Source: a virus. From it: 21,553 bases of DNA. Location of the stretch: positions 1 to 21,553 of IMG/VR virus record IMGVR_UViG_3300027631_000153; one strand, written 5' to 3'. Below are positions 1 to 6,649 of this stretch, in pieces (the stretch's first letter is position 1; each line of letters begins with the position of its first letter). Below the pieces are notes generated by a model. That model made no database searches. It was not told the origin of the DNA and worked only from the letters and a program-made list of their open reading frames with translations. A program made the translations under genes and the position numbers.

Positions 1-38
1 TTTTCAATCATTGCCGAACTTGCTAATATATCGCTCAT
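1..38 (-). CDS. Start of a further phage gene, cut by the left edge
   Basis: The minus strand from position 38 reads MSDILASSAMIE before running off the window. An AAGGAA ribosome binding site sits 6 bases upstream of the ATG and overlaps the TAA stop of the preceding gene, the same junction style used elsewhere in this operon. The first five residues, MSDIL, are identical to those of the Cys-rich glycine-rich protein at 730-1710. This may mark a paralogue, or it may be chance given how short it is. Product unknown; most likely another virion-associated protein. Confidence 0.7.
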   Translation of the reverse strand, partial: MSDILASSAMIE

Positions 39-47
39 ATTTATTCC

Positions 48-719
48 TTAAGTTTGTACTGTGGCTGGAACAGCTACAGGAGGAGTTAGTGTATTAAATA
101 AAGCCATTAGCTCACCAGGTATTTCTGGAACATCGTTTGCAATAGTAATAAATTTCCACTTATATGCAGTTTTAACCTTATTTACATAAGCTGAAATAAC
201 TGCTAAATAAGCTTCTACTTTTGTACGATCTTCTGCGCTAAATTCGTTATCAGCTAAATATTTTTCTATTAGCTGTTGTTTTTGTAATGCAGGCGTTAAA
301 TTAGGATTTGGCTCATTCTTTACTATTGATACCAACGACAGTACTCCTGTTTGACTACTTACTACATCATAGTAGTCATTTAGCTTAGGGTTACTTATTG
401 CATAATATACGCTATCATCATAGTTTATTTGTTTGGTATGAGTGTATTGATGTGGTGCTAATTCTGGTTGTAAAATAATTGCTGCTGCTAACTCGGCTTC
501 GGTTGCAGTAGCAATCTCAACAGGTACAGCAACTTGATTTTCACCTACTTGTGGTTCTGCTATATATGTAACAGGACTAACCATTACACTAACGCCTGTT
601 TTTTCAACTAAGAACCAGATTTTGTCTGGTCCTGAGTATATAAAATCAGCTGTTTTATTTTCTGAGAAATCGTTTACCCAAAGTTCGTTGGGTATTTTTA
701 TTGTTAAAGTTTTTTCCAT
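48..719 (-). CDS. Hypothetical protein in tail-fibre operon, 223 aa
   Basis: I do not recognise a named family. The protein starts MEKTLTIKIP, has no signal peptide or membrane segment, and is fairly acidic. A predicted helical stretch (about 145-185, rich in Glu, Lys and Ala) is followed by a short KWKF motif and a Pro-rich tail (EIPGELMALFNTLTPP). Proteins of similar size with a Trp-Lys and Pro-rich end commonly sit next to the glycine-rich adhesin of aquatic T4-like phages, so a structural or fibre-assembly role is plausible, but this is inference from context. The ATG at 719 is preceded by ATAAGG, which overlaps the stop of the upstream gene; the gap is 10 bases. Confidence 0.85.
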   Translation of the reverse strand: MEKTLTIKIPNELWVNDFSENKTADFIYSGPDKIWFLVEKTGVSVMVSPVTYIAEPQVGENQVAVPVEIATATEAELAAAIILQPELAPHQYTHTKQINYDDSVYYAISNPKLNDYYDVVSSQTGVLSLVSIVKNEPNPNLTPALQKQQLIEKYLADNEFSAEDRTKVEAYLAVISAYVNKVKTAYKWKFITIANDVPEIPGELMALFNTLTPPVAVPATVQT

Positions 720-729
720 GATTTATACC

Positions 730-1710
730 TTATGCCCAACTAACTTTTACCATACCGGTTCTACCCCAGTCACCGTATAAACTTGTACAACCGCCAAAAG
801 CAGTGTTAAACATTCCGCCATGACCAGGAATTAAATTACATCCTGCACAAGCCATTACACCTCGACCACCGCAGCAAGTACTTGTAAAACAATCACACGT
901 AATTGAACTCATGTTTCCGTTTGGTAGAGGTAGTGAATATGTGCAAACATTACCATACAAACTTGCGTTAAACATCATAGCAGCATTTTGGCTTTTAAGG
1001 CCATAAACTGTAGCATTAGTAGCTGTACCAAAAAAGCTTTCTGCAGCTAAAAAGTCTCTGCGCAGTGGGCCAGTTGGGTAACCGTTCATACAAGTAGAGG
1101 CAAGACCAAGCCCACATATACAAGCACCACTATTACCGCCACCGTAACCTTGTCCAGCCCACTTAGTACAACCAACAGCAAATTGATTTCCTAGTTGGCA
1201 CATAGTATACAACAGATTAGCGCAACCACCCATAGCACAAAAGTTTGTTAAACCTGCGCCAGTAACAAAACTAGGGCATCCGCTTGTATCACACTGTTGT
1301 GTGCAATATGACTGTATTAAGTGTGCAGCTCCTGCACACAGTACATATGCCTGTCCTGGTGTTACAGTCATGCAAACAGAAGCGTAAGCACCTGAATTAC
1401 CTGTAGGTGCAAATGAGCAACAAAGACCTGCTTGGCTGCCTGCTCCAGCTCCCCAAAGCTCAAATCGAGCTTTAGTTACACCTGCGGGTACAGTCCAGGT
1501 ACATGTTCCTCCATCTCTGAAGTAAGCACCTGCGTCATATACACATATTTGACCTACTGGTGTAGGTATTTTTGGTATTAGTGTTGACCACAAAGAGAAG
1601 CATAGTGGATTAGTTATTATTGGTAGGATTTCTGTGGGCTCTCCTAAAAGATCTACTCGCATATCTCTAGTTCCTTTAGAGATAGCATTATGCATTAATA
1701 TATCTGACAT
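730..1710 (-). CDS. Cys-rich, glycine-rich phage tail/adhesin protein, 326 aa
   Basis: Virion-type glycine-rich protein. Residues 69-125 carry the signature of phage glycine-rich domains: a TCTWTVPAGVTKARFELWGAG strand pair, then a Gly-rich stretch, then VTPGQAYVLCAG. It ends GDWGRTGMVKVSW, a typical C-terminus for this domain. It is remarkable for 25 cysteines in 326 residues (37, 56, 70, 97, 98, 113, 125, 136, 140, 145, 158, 163, 171, 181, 197, 199, 207, 256, 272, 274, 279, 280, 288, 291, 308), against only three in the 1626-residue fibre. There is no signal peptide, so it is made in the cytoplasm. Cys-rich versions are known to me from aquatic T4-like phages. The role is probably a distal adhesin or fibre tip. 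The start is supported by TAAGGAAA 8-14 bases upstream, overlapping the previous stop. Confidence 0.9.
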   Translation of the reverse strand: MSDILMHNAISKGTRDMRVDLLGEPTEILPIITNPLCFSLWSTLIPKIPTPVGQICVYDAGAYFRDGGTCTWTVPAGVTKARFELWGAGAGSQAGLCCSFAPTGNSGAYASVCMTVTPGQAYVLCAGAAHLIQSYCTQQCDTSGCPSFVTGAGLTNFCAMGGCANLLYTMCQLGNQFAVGCTKWAGQGYGGGNSGACICGLGLASTCMNGYPTGPLRRDFLAAESFFGTATNATVYGLKSQNAAMMFNASLYGNVCTYSLPLPNGNMSSITCDCFTSTCCGGRGVMACAGCNLIPGHGGMFNTAFGGCTSLYGDWGRTGMVKVSWA

Positions 1711-1721
1711 ATATAATTTCC

Positions 1722-4598
1722 TTAAACTACGGTAATGGTTTTTATACTACCATCAGTTTCGTTGTATGTAAGAGATACTGATTTAGTAACCCCCGCTTTT
1801 ATTTCTTGATAGCTATTAACTACAGTTTGTAATTGTACATTACCAAATGCACCATAAACAACATTAGTAAAATTAACGCCTGTGGTATCTTGCATTGCAG
1901 TTACCCTTGGGGCATTGCGAATAGTACTATAAGTAACAGTACCTACACTAGTATAATTTACTGTTTTATCGCCTGAATTGTTATCTACGTAAGCTTTTAC
2001 AGCAAATTCTGTTGGTACAGCGTTATTTGAATTACCGCTCATTGTACCATCACTGGAGAACTCATTAATTAGTTCTCCTAACTGTGCTCCAATTGATCCT
2101 AATTTTAAACTAGTTAAACCTGCTAAGTCAAAAGCGGAAGCATTTAAAGTTGCACGTCCAGTAGCTTGATCGATACGGAAGTATTCACCAACTCGGAAGT
2201 TACCATCTTGATCGGTAGATACAAAGTAAACACGTCCTGGGTATGCTTCATCAACTTCATTACCTTGAGCAGCAGGTTGTGTAGGAATATTTGGATAATT
2301 AGTAGTAGTTGTTCCACCTGTACCAATACTTAAAAAGTCATGTCCTGTTAAACGGATTTGTGAATATTTATATCTTATTGTAACAGAAGAACCACTTGGA
2401 CTTCCAGTCGGTTTTTCTTGTGCTAACACTATAGCTATTTTACTTGTAGCATCTACATAAGTACCTGTTACGCTTTGAATAACGTAGCTATAAGTATCAC
2501 CTGCAATACTTATAGAAGCACCTGGAAGAGGTAAACTAGTTAAACCTGTTACTACTAGTATAAATCCTTTTTGATCTTCTAAAGCACCAGCACTTACAAC
2601 ACCAGTACCGCCACTTGTAAAGGTTAGTGGATTACCTAGCGTAAATGTTCCGGAAGCACCAGTAACATAAATTTTATTAGCATTAGACTGTACATTAGTT
2701 ACTGTGGCTGTAGCACCTGTAGCAGTATTAGTAACTGTATCGCCTACTATAATATTACCACCAGTATACAAGAAGTTTATTTGCTGTCCAAATATACTAC
2801 CTGTTAATGGAGTTTCGCCTGCTAAGTATCCTCGACTAGTTGCTCCCCATGTTCCGTAGCTACTATTACCATTTAGTGAGCGAATAAATCCACCACCACT
2901 TGCAGTATATCCAAAATAGCAATAATAAGTAAAGCAACTAACAATCTCAGCTTTACCACCATCTTTAACCCAATATCCAACACCATTACTACTAATAACG
3001 GTGTATCCGTGGAAAATCATAGTTTTGTTGCCTGTAGCATTAGCAGTACCATCAATTAAGGCACCAATGGCTCCAGAGCCAATAAATGAACATTCCAAAA
3101 CATACGGAGATTTGAACAAAATAGGAGCACTAGGATTAAGCCTTACCACAACGCCTTTAATAGTAGAAGTAGTTACATCAGCAGCAGTAGTTCCAGGAAC
3201 CCAACCAGTCATACCTTTAAACGTCATTTTGTTTAAAATAGATCCGTCGCTCATTAAAAACATTGATGCTTCGTTATTAGGAATAGAGCCGTCATCACTA
3301 AAACCGCTTTTAGGCTGAACAACTACAGTACGTTGATTGTCTCCGACAATAGCTACGTTTGCTGGAACTGTTATAGGTAATTGTTCGTTATAAACACCTG
3401 TACTAACAAAAATTGTACCACCATTAGTGCCAATATTATCACAAGCATAGCGAATAGAAGCAAATGGAGTAGCTAAATTTTTACCAGCAGCTGCTGTATC
3501 TGTTCCGTGTGGCGCTACATATCTGACGTTTAAACTCTCAGTAGCCCCTATCCAGTCTACACCGTTACCAGCTGCATTAACTGTTAAACTTCTACCAGAA
3601 TCTCCTGCTTCAAGAGCAGGCAATAAATCTGAAGCACCTACTACAAATTCTTGCCATTTACCAGCTGTAAAATCAACGGTAAAATCAGAGCCAGCAGTAT
3701 GATCTTGAGCAGCTATGTAAACACTACCTGTTGCATTTTTAACAATATCATCTTTAACATAAACTGTAGTAGCTGTCCAAGCATTTTTCCACTGAAGACC
3801 ACTTGCAAATCGTGCCCATCTAGAAGCAGACAAGTCAGTAGCAAAAGTTGTGGCTGTGTGTCTTAAAAGACATACATAGGTTGTTCCGCCACGAATAACA
3901 ATATCATTTATAAAGTATTCTGTACCAACTGTCCAAGTACCTTTTGTACGGAAACCTTCCGTAAATACTTCCCAGTAACCCGAATTTAAACTACCATTAG
4001 CTAATGTAGGTAATTGATTAGTTGAATTAGTAGTTGCTTTAAAAGTATTAGCACCGTAGCTAACAACTCTTCCTGCAGCATAAGCTGTTGCTGAATTCCA
4101 TGCTCCTGCAAAAGATATACCGTCTACTAGTTTATCCCAATAAGTTGCATCTATAGGGTTATTTCCAGTACTATCTATTTTAGCTATATATGCTGATCCG
4201 CCATATGTTACAACGTCATTTCTTTGATATGTATTTGCGTCTGAATAGCTAGCTTCATATTGAATACCGTCAGCAAATTGTGACCAGTAAGTAGCGTTAG
4301 GCGGTGTGTTTGCACTACCATCAGCAATAGCAATGTATACTTTACCACCATAAGCAATACCGTCACCAACTTTATAAGCTGTTGAAGGGCTGTATACACC
4401 TGTAAACTTTATACCCTCTACTAACAAAGACCAAAAATTGGTAAGAGTTGGTATACGTCCGGCCTCATTAACAGGATAAACGTAAACATAAACATTTCCA
4501 CCGTAACGAACGCAATCGTTGTATTCGTATATAGTAGTTGACGACCAGTTGCCTTGAAATGATAGGCGTAATTTTCCTAAGTCAAGAATTTGTCCCAT
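1722..4598 (-). CDS. Tail fibre with six carbohydrate-binding repeats and beta-helix, 958 aa
   Basis: Modular adhesin. Residues 13-321 hold six repeats of about 50 residues resembling carbohydrate-binding module 5/12 (chitin-binding type): W/Y-x-x-x-T-x-Y, a GD/ND-x-V strand, YGG-x-Y, then a P-x-x-x-x-x-W. Residues 355-590 look like a right-handed beta-helix of the pectate-lyase-like class, beginning YVAPHGTDTAAAG with PFASIRYA and a run of solenoid-like turns. Residues 610-745 are small beta inserts. Residues 748-870 are the block RLTGHDFLSIG, GRVYFVSTDQDGNFRVG, FDLAGLTSLKLGSIG, PTEFAVKAYV, familiar from aquatic T4-like phage fibres. No lyase catalytic set can be assigned by eye, so binding rather than depolymerisation is the safer call. 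The start overlaps the upstream stop as TAATG, with GAGGA 7 bases before the ATG. Confidence 0.93.
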   Translation of the reverse strand: MGQILDLGKLRLSFQGNWSSTTIYEYNDCVRYGGNVYVYVYPVNEAGRIPTLTNFWSLLVEGIKFTGVYSPSTAYKVGDGIAYGGKVYIAIADGSANTPPNATYWSQFADGIQYEASYSDANTYQRNDVVTYGGSAYIAKIDSTGNNPIDATYWDKLVDGISFAGAWNSATAYAAGRVVSYGANTFKATTNSTNQLPTLANGSLNSGYWEVFTEGFRTKGTWTVGTEYFINDIVIRGGTTYVCLLRHTATTFATDLSASRWARFASGLQWKNAWTATTVYVKDDIVKNATGSVYIAAQDHTAGSDFTVDFTAGKWQEFVVGASDLLPALEAGDSGRSLTVNAAGNGVDWIGATESLNVRYVAPHGTDTAAAGKNLATPFASIRYACDNIGTNGGTIFVSTGVYNEQLPITVPANVAIVGDNQRTVVVQPKSGFSDDGSIPNNEASMFLMSDGSILNKMTFKGMTGWVPGTTAADVTTSTIKGVVVRLNPSAPILFKSPYVLECSFIGSGAIGALIDGTANATGNKTMIFHGYTVISSNGVGYWVKDGGKAEIVSCFTYYCYFGYTASGGGFIRSLNGNSSYGTWGATSRGYLAGETPLTGSIFGQQINFLYTGGNIIVGDTVTNTATGATATVTNVQSNANKIYVTGASGTFTLGNPLTFTSGGTGVVSAGALEDQKGFILVVTGLTSLPLPGASISIAGDTYSYVIQSVTGTYVDATSKIAIVLAQEKPTGSPSGSSVTIRYKYSQIRLTGHDFLSIGTGGTTTTNYPNIPTQPAAQGNEVDEAYPGRVYFVSTDQDGNFRVGEYFRIDQATGRATLNASAFDLAGLTSLKLGSIGAQLGELINEFSSDGTMSGNSNNAVPTEFAVKAYVDNNSGDKTVNYTSVGTVTYSTIRNAPRVTAMQDTTGVNFTNVVYGAFGNVQLQTVVNSYQEIKAGVTKSVSLTYNETDGSIKTITVV

Positions 4599-4867
4599 TA
4601 TAGAATCCTCATTAATAATTTATTTTTCCATACTGTACTATTATCACCCCAGTAAAATAGTACGCTGTTCTTTGACCAAAACCATGCTTGGTATTGATTT
4701 CTATCTATGTTATATACTGGTTGTGGTAAACTAACAGGCTCATTGCCGTCTAGAATATTCATATATAATTTCCCAGTTGTGGGATTAAAATTAAAACCGT
4801 AAAATACCTTGTCAGCTATTTCTGTAGCTGTGTCAAGAAACGTATCTGGTTCAAAAGTTCCAGCCAT
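4598..4867 (-). CDS. Small hypothetical virion-operon protein, 89 aa
   Basis: No family recognised. The protein starts MAGTFEPDTFLDTA and has two aromatic-rich stretches, FYGFNFNPTTGKLYMNIL (about 22-39) and YQAWFWSKNSVLFYWGD (about 59-75), suggesting a compact beta-rich fold. No membrane segment, signal or cysteines. It is translationally coupled at both ends: its ATG overlaps the stop of the gene at 4867-5187 (TAATG) and its stop overlaps the start of the six-repeat fibre gene. A strong AAGGAG lies 7 bases before the start, inside the end of the upstream gene. Context suggests an accessory baseplate or fibre-attachment protein; the function is unknown. Confidence 0.85.
   Translation of the reverse strand: MAGTFEPDTFLDTATEIADKVFYGFNFNPTTGKLYMNILDGNEPVSLPQPVYNIDRNQYQAWFWSKNSVLFYWGDNSTVWKNKLLMRIL
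4606..4610 (-). promoter_or_regulatory. Ribosome binding site GAGGA for the six-repeat fibre gene
   Basis: GAGGA sits 7 bases before the ATG at 4598, inside the last codons of the 89-residue gene. It supports the third TAATG junction. Confidence 0.75.
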
Positions 4868-5187
4868 TATGCTACTCCTTGTAATATAGAAAAGACAGCA
4901 TCTATACTGGATGCTAATCCAGAAGAGATAACTAATATATCTCCCGCCGTTAGTACTAGTTTAGTACCCTTGAATACGTCAAAAGCATCGCCCGCCTCAA
5001 TACGCTTATTTTTTTGAAGATAAGTATCTGTAGTACCTCTGCGAAGTATTAAATTAATAGGTACTGATGTAGTCAAAAGATTACTTAGATTACCTCCAAT
5101 AACAATTGACTTTTCAGTAGCAGTAAAATTAATTACTTCAGTAGTACCTACACCCCTTGAAATTGCATTTATAAATATTGTTGCCAT
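4867..5187 (-). CDS. Small phage structural-type protein, 106 aa
   Basis: A small beta-rich protein starting MATIFINAISRGVGTT, with hydrophobic strands alternating with polar turns and the segment KNKRIEAGDAFDV followed by KLVLTAGDILVIS. The IxAGDxFDxxKGxKLVLxxGD pattern is typical of small virion proteins that accompany tail fibres in aquatic phages; I know no experimentally assigned role. No cysteines and no transmembrane helix. It begins 4 bases after the stop of the collagen-like fibre gene at 5192, with AGGA in that gene's last codons serving as ribosome binding site. Its own 3' end encodes the AAGGAG for the next gene. Confidence 0.85.
   Translation of the reverse strand: MATIFINAISRGVGTTEVINFTATEKSIVIGGNLSNLLTTSVPINLILRRGTTDTYLQKNKRIEAGDAFDVFKGTKLVLTAGDILVISSGLASSIDAVFSILQGVA
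4875..4880 (-). promoter_or_regulatory. Ribosome binding site AAGGAG for the 89-aa gene
   Basis: AAGGAG sits 7 bases before the ATG at 4867, within the last codons of the 106-residue gene. It supports the TAATG start-stop overlap as the real start. Confidence 0.85.
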
Positions 5188-5191
5188 ATTT

Positions 5192-6649
5192 TTATCCTAA
5201 CGCTATTGCATAGACGGTTGCTGCATTTGTAGCAACTTGTTCTATCGATTGAGCACTTACTGAATCACCTAATAGCTCTCGGACAATTATTTGAGCTCCA
5301 CTATTTAGTGTTGGGGAAGTAATTGTTAAAGTAGTTCCAGAAACAGTATAATCAGTAGTAGGTCTTATTACTACACCATTAACTACCACAAAAATAGTAT
5401 TAGCAGTTAGTCCAGCATTAATTGTAAAAGTATTTGTACTTCCATTTGCCGTAAAAGATTCTGTTACCATGCTGTAAGGAGTAGTACCTACTGGACCAGT
5501 TGGTCCTACAGCACCTTGTAATCCTGTTAGTCCTTGAAGACCTTGTGCACCTGTTGGTCCTTGTAATCCTATTGATCCTGTAGGGCCTACTATTGTTGAT
5601 GCTGCCCCTGTAGCACCTGTTGGTCCTTGAGCTCCTTGTATACCTTGGTCACCTATAGGACCTTGAGGTCCTGGGATTATTGATGCAGGACCTGCAGGGC
5701 CTGTAGGACCATCACCAACCATTTCTCTAACTACAATTTGACTACTAGTTGTAGGAGCTACTGTAAGTGCTAAATTAGTACCAAGAACTGAATAATCTGC
5801 ACCTGGTCTTAATATTGTATTATTAACAATTACTAATAAATTACTAACGCTAAGATTTGGGGATATAGGAAATGTAGTTGTAGTATCATTTCCTGTATAA
5901 GTTCTAGTAGTAATTATAAAGGGGAAACCGTTACCTATAGGTCCTTGTATACCTTGGTCACCTTTGAGACCCTGTGCACCTTGAATACCTTGTACACCTT
6001 GTGTACCAGTAGGTCCTTGAATACCTTGAGGACCTTGAACACCTTGAGGACCTTGAATACCTTGCGCGCCTTGAATGCCTGTTCTAGCAAACGTAATAAG
6101 AATATCTTCAGAGTTTATAAAAGGAGTATTACTGCTTCCACTAACAAAAGAACAACCTATATTAAAAAAGCCTTGTTCTTCGGAAATTGAAGTTATTGTA
6201 AATAATCCAAATACTGAAAGATTAGACTTCTTAGAGATTCTAAAGTGACCTTTTATAGAAGCAGAAGAATTATTAATGCCTCTTACGTATTCCTGAATAT
6301 CTGATGAAGTGTCATCCAAATCATCAATTCGCAGTATTGTTGCGAGATTGAGAGAAGCATTGTTGAATTTTAATTTTCCTGGTCCAGGATCACTATTTAC
6401 TACATTAGTATCAAAGGTATAATCAAATGACGCACCACCAAAGTTACCATCATTACCTTGTACACCTTGTGCTCCAGTGGGACCTGTAGGGCCTGAAGAA
6501 TAAGGTAAGGAGTTCCAAGCGGATACTCCGTTACCTATCTTAAACTTTTCTGTGTCTAATTCTACGCAAAGTTCACCTTCTACAAGAACAGGATTAATAC
6601 TAGCCCATTGTGCCGCGGTGCCGCGTCTTAGTTGAACGTGAATTGCCAT
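5192..6649 (-). CDS. Collagen-like phage tail fibre with Mtd-like N-terminus, 485 aa
   Basis: Residues 1-53 ([37 protein letters not shown]) match the N-terminal attachment domain seen in the Bordetella phage Mtd receptor-binding protein and many fibres. A short GPTG run leads to a globular domain at about 67-190 ([31 protein letters not shown]). Gly-X-Y collagen-like runs follow at 191-240 and 312-388. Two copies of a beta-sandwich-like module (244-312 and 391-462; [11 protein letters not shown] or [10 protein letters not shown], then [21 protein letters not shown]) are related to modules in the neighbouring 1488-residue fibre. The likely role is a trimeric side fibre whose collagen runs act as shaft and whose modules bind surface glycans. 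The start overlaps the upstream stop as TAATG and has GGAGGAG 7 bases before it. Confidence 0.93.
   Translation of the reverse strand: MAIHVQLRRGTAAQWASINPVLVEGELCVELDTEKFKIGNGVSAWNSLPYSSGPTGPTGAQGVQGNDGNFGGASFDYTFDTNVVNSDPGPGKLKFNNASLNLATILRIDDLDDTSSDIQEYVRGINNSSASIKGHFRISKKSNLSVFGLFTITSISEEQGFFNIGCSFVSGSSNTPFINSEDILITFARTGIQGAQGIQGPQGVQGPQGIQGPTGTQGVQGIQGAQGLKGDQGIQGPIGNGFPFIITTRTYTGNDTTTTFPISPNLSVSNLLVIVNNTILRPGADYSVLGTNLALTVAPTTSSQIVVREMVGDGPTGPAGPASIIPGPQGPIGDQGIQGAQGPTGATGAASTIVGPTGSIGLQGPTGAQGLQGLTGLQGAVGPTGPVGTTPYSMVTESFTANGSTNTFTINAGLTANTIFVVVNGVVIRPTTDYTVSGTTLTITSPTLNSGAQIIVRELLGDSVSAQSIEQVATNAATVYAIALG
5486..6079 (-). repeat. Collagen-like Gly-X-Y coding repeats of the 485-aa fibre
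   Basis: Two blocks of 9-base-periodic sequence encode GIQGPQG and GPTGAQG type triplets (residues 191-240 and 312-388), with one beta module between them. The periodicity also suppresses stop codons on the opposite strand, producing spurious open frames there. Confidence 0.85.

Noticed and set aside
1722-4598. Calling the beta-helix fibre a depolymerase or pectate lyase
   Set aside because: The solenoid pattern is visible but no catalytic residue set can be assigned by eye, and the dominant modules are binding repeats.
5192-6649. Mtd-like N-terminus suggesting a diversity-generating retroelement
   Set aside because: I see no reverse transcriptase gene, no template repeat copy and no C-type-lectin variable region with AAC-rich codons. 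The N-terminal domain is a general fibre-attachment domain.
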